Below, in pieces: positions 10,672-25,183 of a stretch of DNA of 64,000 nt (the first letter of the stretch is position 1; each line of letters begins with the position of its first letter). This stretch comes from Cladorhizidae sp. MBARI D1340-BT2 (Eukaryota; Porifera; Demospongiae; Poecilosclerida; Cladorhizidae). Below the pieces are notes generated by a model. That model had not been told where the DNA came from, searched no databases, and saw nothing but the letters and a program-made list of their open reading frames with translations. Where the stretch lies: the NCBI GenBank assembly GCA_028752905.1, contig JAQNBH010000003.1, forward strand, positions 24,615,989 through 24,679,988, given 5' to 3'. Made by a program: the position numbers and the translations under genes.

Positions 10672-13600
10672 TTAGAGAGTCCTATCTTAATAGCTATACA
10701 TCAAGTCTATTCAGTGAAGTGTGGATAATCTACGAAGCTAACATGTTTAGCATCAAGTAAGAGTACAATTCATAACTGCCCTAATTAACAAGACCAAAGT
10801 CCCAGATTTTGTCAACTGATAGAGAAGGCCCTTATCTGCAACATGTCAACAGATTATCAATAAATGTAGTGGTTTTTCACTGGCAGGCCACCGCTTTGGC
10901 AACTGGAAAACGCCAGGAAAGATCGCAAACCTTACCACTTCAAATCACCATAACTTGCTAATACTTAGAGTAATCAAAATTTTGGCACGTACAAAAGACA
11001 GATAATTAGAAGGGCTATCCTGTGATATAAAAAATTTCTTTTTTGGGTAAAGTGTAGAAAAGTTATGAGCTTTACGGCAAAAAAGCAAGATTTTTGGGGG
11101 GAAAATGAGAAACATATAGACCAAATTAGGGCAAATATCAAGATAGAGAACACATAATGAAACCTATCATTCGAATCATATCAAGTCCATTACAGTGAAG
11201 TGTGCAGAATATTATGGATGTTTGATATCAACAGAGAGCACAGGGAGAGACCTATCTTAATAGCTATATATCAAGTTTATACAGTGAAGTGTGGAGAATC
11301 TATGAAGCTAACCTGTTTAGCATCAAGATAGAGAACACATAGAGAAACCTATCTTGTGATTCTATGTATGCAGAATATACGGATGTTTGGTATCAAGAGA
11401 GAGAACAGAGAGAGGCCTACCTTTAGAGCTATATATCAAGTCTATTCAGTGAAGTGTGGAGAATCTATGAAGCTAACATGTTTAGCTCAAGATAGAGAAC
11501 ACTGAGAGATACCTATCTTGCAAGTCCACTACAGTGAAGTGTGCAGAATATATGGATGTTTGGTATCAAGAGAGAGCACTTAGAGAGTCCTATCTTAATA
11601 GCTATACATCAAGTCTATTCAGTGAAGTGTGGATAATCTACGAAGCTAACATGTTTAGCATCAAGTAAGAGTACAATTCATAACTGCCCTAATTAACAAG
11701 ACCAAAGTCCCAGATTTTGTCAACTGATAGAGAAGGCCCTTATCTGCAACATGTCAACAGATTATCAATAAATGTAGTGGTTTTTCACTGGCAGGCCACC
11801 GCTTTGGCAACTGGAAAACGCCAGGAAAGATCGCAAACCTTACCACTTCAAATCACCATAACTTGCTAATACTTAGAGTAATCAAAATTTTGGCACGTAC
11901 AAAAGACAGATAATTAGAAGGGCTATCCTGTGATATAAAAAATTTCTTTTTTGGGTAAAGTGTAGAAAAGTTATGAGCTTTACGGCAAAAAAGCAAGATT
12001 TTTGGGGGGAAAATGAGAAACATATAGACCAAATTAGGGCAAATATCAAGATAGAGAACACATAATGAAACCTATCATTCGAATCATATCAAGTCCATTA
12101 CAGTGAAGTGTGCAGAATATTATGGATGTTTGATATCAACAGAGAGCACAGGGAGAGACCTATCTTAATAGCTATATATCAAGTTTATACAGTGAAGTGT
12201 GGAGAATCTATGAAGCTAACCTGTTTAGCATCAAGATAGAGAACACATAGAGAAACCTATCTTGTGATTCTATGTATGCAGAATATACGGATGTTTGGTA
12301 TCAAGAGAGAGAACAGAGAGAGGCCTACCTTTAGAGCTATATATCAAGTCTATTCAGTGAAGTGTGGAGAATCTATGAAGCTAACATGTTTAGCTCAAGA
12401 TAGAGAACACTGAGAGATACCTATCTTGCAAGTCCACTACAGTGAAGTGTGCAGAATATATGGATGTTTGGTATCAAGAGAGAGCACTTAGAGAGTCCTA
12501 TCTTAATAGCTATACATCAAGTCTATTCAGTGAAGTGTGGATAATCTACGAAGCTAACATGTTTAGCATCAAGTAAGAGTACAATTCATAACTGCCCTAA
12601 TTAACAAGACCAAAGTCCCAGATTTTGTCAACTGATAGAGAAGGCCCTTATCTGCAACATGTCAACAGATTATCAATAAATGTAGTGGTTTTTCACTGGC
12701 AGGCCACCGCTTTGGCAACTGGAAAACGCCAGGAAAGATCGCAAACCTTACCATTTCAAATCACCATAACTTGCTAATACTTAGAGTAATCAAAATTTTG
12801 GCACGTACAAAAGACAGATAATTAGAAGGGCTATCCTGTGATATAAAAAATTTCTTTTTTGGGTAAAGTGTAGAAAAGTTATGAGCTTTACGGCAAAAAA
12901 GCAAGATTTTTTGGGGGAAAATGAGAAACATATAGACCAAATTAGGGCAAATATCAAGATAGAGAACACATAATGAAACCTATCATTCGAATCATATCAA
13001 GTCCATTACAGTGAAGTGTGCAGAATATTATGGATGTTTGATATCAACAGAGAGCACAGGGAGAGACCTATCTTAATAGCTATATATCAAGTTTATACAG
13101 TGAAGTGTGGAGAATCTATGAAGCTAACCTGTTTAGCATCAAGATAGAGAACACATAGAGAAACCTATCTTGTGATTCTATGTATGCAGAATATACGGAT
13201 GTTTGGTAACAGAGAGAGGCCTACCTTTAGAGCTATATATCAAGTCTATTCAGTGAAGTGTGGAGAATCTATGAAGCTAACATGTTTAGCTCAAGATAGA
13301 GAACACTGAGAGATACCTATCTTGCAAGTCCACTACAGTGAAGTGTGCAGAATATATGGATGTTTGGTATCAAGAGAGAGCACTTAGAGAGTCCTATCTT
13401 AATAGCTATACATCAAGTCTATTCAGTGAAGTGTGGATAATCTACGAAGCTAACATGTTTAGCATCAAGTAAGAGTACAATTCATAACTGCCCTAATTAA
13501 CAAGACCAAAGTCCCAGATTTTGTCAACTGATAGAGAAGGCCCTTATCTGCAACATGTCAACAGATTATCAATAAATGTAGTGGTTTTTCACTGGCAGGC

Positions 13601-16600
13601 CACCGCTTTGGCAACTGGAAAACGCCAGGAAAGATCGCAAACCTTACCACTTCAAATCACCATAACTTGCTAATACTTAGAGTAATCAAAATTTTGGCAC
13701 GTACAAAAGACAGATAATTAGAAGGGCTATCCTGTGATATAAAAAATTTCTTTTTTGGGTAAAGTGTAGAAAAGTTATGAGCTTTACGGCAAAAAAGCAA
13801 GATTTTTGGGGGGAAAATGAGAAACATATAGACCAAATTAGGGCAAATATCAAGATAGAGAACACATAATGAAACCTATCATTCGAATCATATCAAGTCC
13901 ATTACAGTGAAGTGTGCAGAATATTATGGATGTTTGATATCAACAGAGAGCACAGGGAGAGACCTATCTTAATAGCTATATATCAAGTTTATACAGTGAA
14001 GTGTGGAGAATCTATGAAGCTAACCTGTTTAGCATCAAGATAGAGAACACATAGAGAAACCTATCTTGCGATTCTATGTATGCAGAATATACGGATGTTT
14101 GGTATCAAGAGAGAGAACAGAGAGAGGCCTACCTTTAGAGCTATATATCAAGTCTATTCAGTGAAGTGTGGAGAATCTATGAAGCTAACATGTTTAGCTC
14201 AAGATAGAGAACACTGAGAGATACCTATCTTGCAAGTCCACTACAGTGAAGTGTGCAGAATATATGGATGTTTGGTATCAAGAGAGAGCACTTAGAGAGT
14301 CCTATCTTAATAGCTATACATCAAGTCTATTCAGTGAAGTGTGGATAATCTACGAAGCTAACATGTTTAGCATCAAGTAAGAGTACAATTCATAACTGCC
14401 CTAATTAACAAGACCAAAGTCCCAGATTTTGTCAACTGATAGAGAAGGCCCTTATCTGCAACATGTCAACAGATTATCAATAAATGTAGTGGTTTTTCAC
14501 TGGCAGGCCACCGCTTTGGCAACTGGAAAACGCCAGGAAAGATCGCAAACCTTACCACTTCAAATCACCATAACTTGCTAATACTTAGAGTAATCAAAAT
14601 TTTGGCACGTACAAAAGACAGATAATTAGAAGGGCTATCCTGTGATATAAAAAAATTCTTTTTTGGGTAAAGTGTAGAAAAGTTATGAGCTTTACGGCAA
14701 AAAAGCAAGATTTTTGGGGGGAAAATGAGAAACATATAGACCAAATTAGGGCAAATATCAAGATAGAGAACACATAATGAAACCTATCATTCGAATCATA
14801 TCAAGTCCATTACAGTGAAGTGTGCAGAATATTATGGATGTTTGATATCAACAGAGAGCACAGGGAGAGACCTATCTTAATAGCTATATATCAAGTTTAT
14901 ACAGTGAAGTGTGGAGAATCTATGAAGCTAACCTGTTTAGCATCAAGATAGAGAACACATAGAGAAACCTATCTTGTGATTCTATGTATGCAGAATATAC
15001 GGATGTTTGGTATCAAGAGAGAGAACAGAGAGAGGCCTACCTTTAGAGCTATATATCAAGTCTATTCAGTGAAGTGTGGAGAATCTATGAAGCTAACATG
15101 TTTAGCTCAAGATAGAGAACACTGAGAGATACCTATCTTGCAAGTCCACTACAGTGAAGTGTGCAGAATATATGGATGTTTGGTATCAAGAGAGAGCACT
15201 TAGAGAGTCCTATCTTAATAGCTATACATCAAGTCTATTCAGTGAAGTGTGGATAATCTACGAAGCTAACATGTTTAGCATCAAGTAAGAGTACAATTCA
15301 TAACTGCCCTAATTAACAAGACCAAAGTCCCAGATTTTGTCAACTGATAGAGAAGGCCCTTATCTGCAACATGTCAACAGATTATCAATAAATGTAGTGG
15401 TTTTTCACTGGCAGGCCACCGCTTTGGCAACTGGAAAACGCCAGGAAAGATCGCAAACCTTACCACTTCAAATCACCATAACTTGCTAATACTTAGAGTA
15501 ATCAAAATTTTGGCACGTACAAAAGACAGATAATTAGAAGGGCTATCCTGTGATATAAAAAAATTCTTTTTTGGGTAAAGTGTAGAAAAGTTATGAGCTT
15601 TACGGCAAAAAAGCAAGATTTTTGGGGGGAAAATGAGAAACATATAGACCAAATTAGGGCAAATATCAAGATAGAGAACACATAATGAAACCTATCATTC
15701 GAATCATATCAAGTCCATTACAGTGAAGTGTGCAGAATATTATGGATGTTTGATATCAACAGAGAGCACAGGGAGAGACCTATCTTAATAGCTATATATC
15801 AAGTTTATACAGTGAAGTGTGGAGAATCTATGAAGCTAACCTGTTTAGCATCAAGATAGAGAACACATAGAGAAACCTATCTTGTGATTCTATGTATGCA
15901 GAATATACGGATGTTTGGTATCAAGAGAGAGAACAGAGAGAGGCCTACCTTTAGAGCTATATATCAAGTCTATTCAGTGAAGTGTGGAGAATCTATGAAG
16001 CTAACATGTTTAGCTCAAGATAGAGAACACTGAGAGATACCTATCTTGCAAGTCCACTACAGTGAAGTGTGCAGAATATATGGATGTTTGGTATCAAGAG
16101 AGAGCACTTAGAGAGTCCTATCTTAATAGCTATACATCAAGTCTATTCAGTGAAGTGTGGATAATCTACGAAGCTAACATGTTTAGCATCAAGTAAGAGT
16201 ACAATTCATAACTGCCCTAATTAACAAGACCAAAGTCCCAGATTTTGTCAACTGATAGAGAAGGCCCTTATCTGCAACATGTCAACAGATTATCAATAAA
16301 TGTAGTGGTTTTTCACTGGCAGGCCACCGCTTTGGCAACTGGAAAACGCCAGGAAAGATCGCAAACCTTACCACTTCAAATCACCATAACTTGCTAATAC
16401 TTAGAGTAATCAAAATTTTGGCACGTACAAAAGACAGATAATTAGAAGGGCTATCCTGTGATATAAAAAATTTCTTTTTTGGGTAAAGTGTAGAAAAGTT
16501 ATGAGCTTTACGGCAAAAAAGCAAGATTTTTTGGGGGAAAATGAGAAACATATAGACCAAATTAGGGCAAATATCAAGATAGAGAACACATAATGAAACC

Positions 16601-17015
16601 TATCATTCGAATCATATCAAGTCCATTACAGTGAAGTGTGCAGAATATTATGGATGTTTGATATCAACAGAGAGCACAGGGAGAGACCTATCTTAATAGC
16701 TATATATCAAGTTTATACAGTGAAGTGTGGAGAATCTATGAAGCTAACCTGTTTAGCATCAAGATAGAGAACACATAGAGAAACCTATCTTGTGATTCTA
16801 TGTATGCAGAATATACGGATGTTTGGTATCAAGAGAGAGAACAGAGAGAGGCCTACCTTTAGAGCTATATATCAAGTCTATTCAGTGAAGTGTGGAGAAT
16901 CTATGAAGCTAACATGTTTAGCTCAAGATAGAGAACACTGAGAGATACCTATCTTGCAAGTCCACTACAGTGAAGTGTGCAGAATATATGGATGTTTGGT
17001 ATCAAGAGAGAGCAC
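10672..17015 (+). repeat. Array block III, units 13-19
   Basis: Mostly the majority haplotype (AGAGTAATC, CCTGTGATAT). Unit 15 again has TACCATTTC and a 12-bp deletion. Units 17 and 18 carry ATATAAAAAAATTC. Unit 16 has CTTGCGATT in B2, a variant that becomes frequent only near the right end of the window. Confidence 0.8.
12488..13383 (+). repeat. Monomer with a 12-bp deletion at the B2/A3 boundary (896 bp)
   Basis: Near 13207-13210 the sequence reads GTTTGGTAACAGAGAG where others have TATCAAGAGAGAGAACAGAG, a loss of 12 bp within a purine-rich GA run. The short GA repeats on both sides make slippage a likely cause. It is a private variant in this window. Confidence 0.9.
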
Positions 17016-18829
17016 TTAGAGAGTCCTATCTTAATAGCTATACATCAAGTCTATTCAGTGAAGTGTGGATAATCTACGAAGCTAACATGTTTAGCATAAA
17101 GTAAGAGTACAATTCATAACTGCCCTAATTAACAAGACCAAAGTCCCAGATTTTGTCAACTGATAGAGAAGGCCCTTATCTGCAACATGTCAACAGATTA
17201 TCAATAAATGTAGTGGTTTTTCACTGGCAGGCCACCGCTTTGGCAACTGGAAAACGCCAGGAAAGATCGCAAACCTTACCACTTCAAATCACCATAACTT
17301 GCTAATACTTAGAGTACTCAAAATTTTGGCACGTACAAAAGACAGATAATTAGAAGGGCTATCCGGTGATATAAAAATTATCTTTTTTGGGTAAAGTGTA
17401 GAAAAGTTATGAGCTTTATGGCAAAAAAGCAAGATTTTTGGGGGGAAAATGAGAAACATATAGACCAAATTAGGGCAAATATCAAGATAGAGAACACATA
17501 ATGAAACCTATCATTCGAATCATATCAAGTCCATTACAGTGAAGTGTGCAGAATATTATGGATGTTTGATATCAACAGAGAGCACAGGGAGAGACCTATC
17601 TTAATAGCTATATATCAAGTTTATACAGTGAAGTGTGGAGAATCTATGAAGCTAACCTGTTTAGCATCAAGATAGAGAACACATAGAGAAACCTATCTTG
17701 TGATTCTATGTATGCAGAATATACGGATGTTTGGTATCAAGAGAGAGAACAGAGAGAGGCCTACCTTTAGAGCTATATATCAAGTCTATTCAGTGAAGTG
17801 TGGAGAATCTATGAAGCTAACATGTTTAGCTCAAGATAGAGAACACTGAGATACCTATCTTGCAAGTCCACTACAGTGAAGTGTGCAGAATATATGGATG
17901 TTTGGTATCAAGAGAGAGCACTTAGAGAGTCCTATCTTAATAGCTATACATCAAGTCTATTCAGTGAAGTGTGGATAATCTACGAAGCTAACATGTTTAG
18001 CATCAAGTAAGAGTACAATTCATAACTGCCCTAATTAACAAGACCAAAGTCCCAGATTTTGTCAACTGATAGAGAAGGCCCTTATCTGCAACATGTCAAC
18101 AGATTATCAATAAATGTAGTGGTTTTTCACTGGCAGGCCACCGCTTTGGCAACTGGAAAACACCAGGAAAGATCGCAAACCTTACCACTTCAAATCACCA
18201 TAACTTGCTAATACTTAAAGTAATCAAAATTTTGGCACATACAAAAGACAGATAATTAGAAGGGCTATCCTGTGATATAAAAAAATTCTTTTTTGGGTAA
18301 AGTGTAGAAAAGTTATGAGCTTTACGGCAAAAAAGCAAGATTTTTGGGGGGAAAATGAGAAACATATAGACCAAATTAGGGCAAATATCAAGATAGAGAA
18401 CACATAATGAAACCTATCATTCGAATCATATCAAGTCCATTACAGTGAAGTGTGCAGAATATTATGGATGTTTGATATCAACAGAGAGCACAGGGAGAGA
18501 CCTATCTTAATAGCTATATATCAAGTTTATACAGTGAAGTGTGGAGAATCTATGAAGCTAACCTGTTTAGCATCAAGATAGAGAACACATAGAGAAACCT
18601 ATCTTGTGATTCTATGTATGCAGAATATACGGATGTTTGGTATCAAGAGAGAGCACTTAGAGAGTCCTATCTTAATAGCTATACATCAAGTCTATTCAGT
18701 GAAGTGTGGATAATCTACGAAGCTAACATGTTTAGCTCAAGATAGAGAACACTGAGAGATACCTATCTTGCAAGTCCACTACAGTGAAGTGTGCAGAATA
18801 TATGGATGTTTGGTATCAAGAGAGAGCAC
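17016..18829 (+). repeat. Array block IV, units 20-21, second copy of the 11-12 pair
   Basis: Unit 20 repeats the unit 11 markers (AGAGTACTC, CCGGTGATATAAAAATTATC, CTTTATGGC, 906 bp). Unit 21 repeats those of unit 12 (AACACCAGG, ACTTAAAGTAATC, GGCACATAC, AAAAAAATTC). Both unit starts lie 8158 bp after their partners. Unit 20 adds a private GCATAAAGTAAG near 17095. Unit 21 contains a conversion patch, annotated separately. Confidence 0.85.
18654..18718 (+). repeat. Conversion-like patch: A1 sequence inside A3 of unit 21
   Basis: Within A3 of the unit starting at 17922 the sequence switches to the A1 version: GAGCACTTAGAGAGTCC, TAATAGCTATACATC and TAATCTACGAAG. It then returns to A3/B3 (TTTAGCTCAAG). 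The diagnostic bases run from 18654 to 18718, and the unit length stays 908 bp. A replacement that conserves length fits gene conversion or a double exchange between paralogous subrepeats better than simple insertion. Confidence 0.85.
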
Positions 18830-21553
18830 TTAGAGAGTCCTATCTTAATAGCTATACATCAAGTCTATTCAGTGAAGTGTGGATAATCTACGAAGCTAAC
18901 ATGTTTAGCATCAAGTAAGAGTACAATTCATAACTGCCCTAATTAACAAGACCAAAGTCCCAGATTTTGTCAACTGATAGAGAAGGCCCTTATCTGCAAC
19001 ATGTCAACAGATTATCAATAAATGTAGTGGTTTTTCACTGGCAGGCCACCGCTTTGGCAACTGGAAAACGCCAGGAAAGATCGCAAACCTTACCACTTCA
19101 AATCACCATAACTTGCTAATACTTAGAGTAATCAAAATTTTGGCACGTACAAAAGACAGATAATTAGAAGGGCTATCCTGTGATATAAAAAATTTCTTTT
19201 TTGGGTAAAGTGTAGAAAAGTTATGAGCTTTACGGCAAAAAAGCAAGATTTTTGGGGGGAAAATGAGAAACATATAGACCAAATTAGGGCAAATATCAAG
19301 ATAGAGAACACATAATGAAACCTATCATTCGAATCATATCAAGTCCATTACAGTGAAGTGTGCAGAATATTATGGATGTTTGATATCAACAGAGAGCACA
19401 GGGAGAGACCTATCTTAATAGCTATATATCAAGTTTATACAGTGAAGTGTGGAGAATCTATGAAGCTAACCTGTTTAGCATCAAGATAGAGAACACATAG
19501 AGAAACCTATCTTGTGATTCTATGTATGCAGAATATACGGATGTTTGGTATCAAGAGAGAGAACAGAGAGAGGCCTACCTTTAGAGCTATATATCAAGTC
19601 TATTCAGTGAAGTGTGGAGAATCTATGAAGCTAACATGTTTAGCTCAAGATAGAGAACACTGAGAGATACCTATCTTGCAAGTCCACTACAGTGAAGTGT
19701 GCAGAATATATGGATGTTTGGTATCAAGAGAGAGCACTTAGAGAGTCCTATCTTAATAGCTATACATCAAGTCTATTCAGTGAAGTGTGGATAATCTACG
19801 AAGCTAACATGTTTAGCATCAAGTAAGAGTACAATTCATAACTGCCCTAATTAACAAGACCAAAGTCCCAGATTTTGTCAACTGATAGAGAAGGCCCTTA
19901 TCTGCAACATGTCAACAGATTATCAATAAATGTAGTGGTTTTTCACTGGCAGGCCACCGCTTTGGCAACTGGAAAACGCCAGGAAAGATCGCAAACCTTA
20001 CCACTTCAAATCACCATAACTTGCTAATACTTAGAGTAATCAAAATTTTGGCACGTACAAAAGACAGATAATTAGAAGGGCTATCCGGTGATATAAAAAT
20101 TATCTTTTTTGGGTAAAGTGTAGAAAAGTTATGAGCTTTACGGCAAAAAAGCAAGATTTTTTGGGGGAAAATGAGAAACATATAGACCAAATTAGGGCAA
20201 ATATCAAGATAGAGAACACATAATGAAACCTATCATTCGAATCATATCAAGTCCATTACAGTGAAGTGTGCAGAATATTATGGATGTTTGATATCAACAG
20301 AGAGCACAGGGAGAGACCTATCTTAATAGCTATATATCAAGTTTATACAGTGAAGTGTGGAGAATCTATGAAGCTAACCTGTTTAGCATCAAGATAGAGA
20401 ACACATAGAGAAACCTATCTTGTGATTCTATGTATGCAGAATATACGGATGTTTGGTATCAAGAGAGAGAACAGAGAGAGGCCTACCTTTAGAGCTATAT
20501 ATCAAGTCTATTCAGTGAAGTGTGGAGAATCTATGAAGCTAACATGTTTAGCTCAAGATAGAGAACACTGAGAGATACCTATCTTGCAAGTCCACTACAG
20601 TGAAGTGTGCAGAATATATGGATGTTTGGTATCAAGAGAGAGCACTTAGAGAGTCCTATCTTAATAGCTATACATCAAGTCTATTCAGTGAAGTGTGGAT
20701 AATCTACGAAGCTAACATGTTTAGCATCAAGTAAGAGTACAATTCATAACTGCCCTAATTAACAAGACCAAAGTCCCAGATTTTGTCAACTGATAGAGAA
20801 GGCCCTTATCTGCAACATGTCAACAGATTATCAATAAATGTAGTGGTTTTTCACTGGCAGGCCACCGCTTTGGCAACTGGAAAACGCCAGGAAAGATCGC
20901 AAACCTTACCACTTCAAATCACCATAACTTGCTAATACTTAGAGTAATCAAAATTTTGGCACGTACAAAAGACAGATAATTAGAAGGGCTATCCTGTGAT
21001 ATAAAAAATTTCTTTTTTGGGTAAAGTGTAGAAAAGTTATGAGCTTTACGGCAAAAAAGCAAGATTTTTTGGGGGAAAATGAGAAACATATAGACCAAAT
21101 TAGGGCAAATATCAAGATAGAGAACACATAATGAAACCTATCATTCGAATCATATCAAGTCCATTACAGTGAAGTGTGCAGAATATTATGGATGTTTGAT
21201 ATCAACAGAGAGCACAGGGAGAGACCTATCTTAATAGCTATATATCAAGTTTATACAGTGAAGTGTGGAGAATCTATGAAGCTAACCTGTTTAGCATCAA
21301 GATAGAGAACACATAGAGAAACCTATCTTGTGATTCTATGTATGCAGAATATACGGATGTTTGGTATCAAGAGAGAGAACAGAGAGAGGCCTACCTTTAG
21401 AGCTATATATCAAGTCTATTCAGTGAAGTGTGGAGAATCTATGAAGCTAACATGTTTAGCTCAAGATAGAGAACACTGAGAGATACCTATCTTGCAAGTC
21501 CACTACAGTGAAGTGTGCAGAATATATGGATGTTTGGTATCAAGAGAGAGCAC
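18830..21553 (+). repeat. Array block V, units 22-24
   Basis: Unit 22 is of the majority type. Unit 23 (19738) has CCGGTGATATAAAAATTATC and unit 24 (20646) CCTGTGATATAAAAAATTTC, the same alternation as units 25-26. This dimer probably stands at the left border of the tetrameric block that follows. Confidence 0.75.
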
Positions 21554-24500
21554 TTAGAGAGTCCTATCTTAATAGCTATACATCAAGTCTATTCAGTGAA
21601 GTGTGGATAATCTACGAAGCTAACATGTTTAGCATCAAGTAAGAGTACAATTCATAACTGCCCTAATTAACAAGACCAAAGTCCCAGATTTTGTCAACTG
21701 ATAGAGAAGGCCCTTATCTGCAACATGTCAACAGATTATCAATAAATGTAGTGGTTTTTCACTGGCAGGCCACCGCTTTGGCAACTGGAAAACGCCAGGA
21801 AAGATCGCAAACCTTACCACTTCAAATCACCATAACTTGCTAATACTTAGAGTAATCAAAATTTTGGCACGTACAAAAGACAGATAATTAGAAGGGCTAT
21901 CCGGTGATATAAAAATTATCTTTTTTGGGTAAAGTGTAGAAAAGTTATGAGCTTTACGGCAAAAAAGCAAGATTTTTTGGGGGAAAATGAGAAACATATA
22001 GACCAAATTAGGGCAAATATCAAGATAGAGAACACATAATGAAACCTATCATTCGAATCATATCAAGTCCATTACAGTGAAGTGTGCAGAATATTATGGA
22101 TGTTTGATATCAACAGAGAGCACAGGGAGAGACCTATCTTAATAGCTATATATCAAGTTTATACAGTGAAGTGTGGAGAATCTATGAAGCTAACCTGTTT
22201 AGCATCAAGATAGAGAACACATAGAGAAACCTATCTTGTGATTCTATGTATGCAGAATATACGGATGTTTGGTATCAAGAGAGAGAACAGAGAGAGGCCT
22301 ACCTTTAGAGCTATATATCAAGTCTATTCAGTGAAGTGTGGAGAATCTATGAAGCTAACATGTTTAGCTCAAGATAGAGAACACTGAGAGATACCTATCT
22401 TGCAAGTCCACTACAGTGAAGTGTGCAGAATATATGGATGTTTGGTATCAAGAGAGAGCACTTAGAGAGTCCTATCTTAATAGCTATACATCAAGTCTAT
22501 TCAGTGAAGTGTGGATAATCTACGAAGCTAACATGTTTAGCATCAAGTAAGAGTACAATTCATAACTGCCCTAATTAACAAGACCAAAGTCCCAGATTTT
22601 GTCAACTGATAGAGAAGGCCCTTATCTGCAACATGTCAACAGATTATCAATAAATGTAGTGGTTTTTCACTGGCAGGCCACCGCTTTGGCAACTGGAAAA
22701 CGCCAGGAAAGATCGCAAACCTTACCACTTCAAATCACCATAACTTGCTAATACTTAGAGTAATCAAAATTTTGGCACGTACAAAAGACAGATAATTAGA
22801 AGGGCTATCCTGTGATATAAAAAATTTCTTTTTTGGGTAAAGTGTAGAAAAGTTATGAGCTTTACGGCAAAAAAGCAAGATTTTTTGGGGGAAAATGAGA
22901 AACATATAGACCAAATTAGGGCAAATATCAAGATAGAGAACACATAATGAAACCTATCATTCGAATCATATCAAGTCCATTACAGTGAAGTGTGCAGAAT
23001 ATTATGGATGTTTGATATCAACAGAGAGCACAGGGAGAGACCTATCTTAATAGCTATATATCAAGTTTATACAGTGAAGTGTGGAGAATCTATGAAGCTA
23101 ACCTGTTTAGCATCAAGATAGAGAAAACATAGAGAAACCTATCTTGTGATTCTATGTATGCAGAATATACGGATGTTTGGTATCAAGAGAGAGAACAGAG
23201 AGAGGCCTACCTTTAGAGCTATATATCAAGTCTATTCAGTGAAGTGTGGAGAATCTATGAAGCTAACATGTTTAGCTCAAGATAGAGAACACTGAGAGAT
23301 ACCTATCTTGCAAGTCCACTACAGTGAAGTGTGCAGAATATATGGATGTTTGGTATCAAGAGAGAGCACTTAGAGAGTCCTATCTTAATAGCTATACATC
23401 AAGTCTATTCAGTGAAGTGTGGATAATCTACGAAGCTAACATGTTTAGCATCAAGTAAGAGTACAATTCATAACTGCCCTAATTAACAAGACCAAAGTCC
23501 CAGATTTTGTCAACTGATAGAGAAGGCCCTTATCTGCAACATGTCAACAGATTATCAATAAATGTAGTGGTTTTTCACTGGCAGGCCACCGCTTTGGCAA
23601 CTGGAAAACGCCAGGAAAGATCGCAAACCTTACCACTTCAAATCACCATAACTTGCTAATACTTAGAGTAATCAAAATTTTGGCACGTACAAAAGACAGA
23701 TAATTAGAAGGGCTATCCTGTGATATAAAAAATTTCTTTTTTGGGTAAAGTGTAGAAAAGTTATGAGCTTTACGGCAAAAAAGCAAGATTTTTGGGGGGG
23801 AAATGAGAAACATATAGACCAAATTAGGGCAAATATCAAGATAGAGAACACATAATGAAACCTATCATTCGAATCATATCAAGTCCATTACAGTGAAGTG
23901 TGCAGAATATTATGGATGTTTGATATCAACAGAGAGCACAGGGAGAGACCTATCTTAATAGCTATATATCAAGTTTATACAGTGAAGTGTGGAGAATCTA
24001 TGAAGCTAACCTGTTTAGCATCAAGATAGAGAACACATAGAGAAACCTATCTTGTGATTCTATGTATGCAGAATATACGGATGTTTGGTATCAAGAGAGA
24101 GAACAGAGAGAGGCCTACCTTTAGAGCTATATATCAAGTCTATTCAGTGAAGTGTGGAGAATCTATGAAGCTAACATGTTTAGCTCAAGATAGAGAACAC
24201 TGAGAGATACCTATCTTGCAAGTCCACTACAGTGAAGTGTGCAGAATATATGGATGTTTGGTATCAAGAGAGAGCACTTAGAGAGTCCTATCTTAATAGC
24301 TATACATCAAGTCTATTCAGTGAAGTGTGGATAATCTACGAAGCTAACATGTTTAGCATCAAGTAAGAGTACAATTCATAACTGCCCTAATTAACAAGAC
24401 CAAAGTCCCAGATTTTGTCAACTGATAGAGAAGGCCCTTATCTGCAACATGTCAACAGATTATCAATAAATGTAGTGGTTTTTCACTGGCAGGCCACCGC

Positions 24501-25183
24501 TTTGGCAACTGGAAAACGCCAGGAAAGATCGCAAACCTTACCACTTCAAATCACCATAACTTGCTAATACTTAGAGTAATCAAAATTTTGGCACGTACAA
24601 AAGACAGATAATTAGAAGGGCTATCCGGTGATATAAAAATTTTCTTTTTTGGGTAAAGTGTAGAAAAGTTATGAGCTTTACGGCAAAAAAGCAAGATTTT
24701 TGGGGGGAAAATGAGAAACATATAGACCAAATTAGGGCAAATATCAAGATAGAGAACACATAATGAAACCTATCATTCGAATCATATCAAGTCCATTACA
24801 GTGAAGTGTGCAGAATATTATGGATGTTTGATATCAACAGAGAGCACAGGGAGAGACCTATCTTAATAGCTATATATCAAGTTTATACAGTGAAGTGTGG
24901 AGAATCTATGAAGCTAACCTGTTTAGCATCAAGATAGAGAACACATAGAGAAACCTATCTTGTGATTCTATGTATGCAGAATATACGGATGTTTGGTATA
25001 AAGAGAGAGAACAGAGAGAGGCCTACCTTTAGAGCTATATATCAAGTCTATTCAGTGAACTGTGGAGAATCTATGAAGCTAACATGTTTAGCTCAAGATA
25101 GAGAACACTGAGATACCTATCTTGCAAGTCCACTACAGTGAAGTGTGCAGAATATATGGATGTTTGGTATCAAGAGAGAGCAC
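21554..25183 (+). repeat. Tetramer copy 1
   Basis: Units 25-28. Private or shared markers: GAGAAAACAT near 23121-23130 in the second unit (shared with copy 2 only), the seven-G run near 23793 in the third (copies 1-3), GGTATAAAGAG near 24996 and CAGTGAACTG near 25053 in the fourth. Confidence 0.9.
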
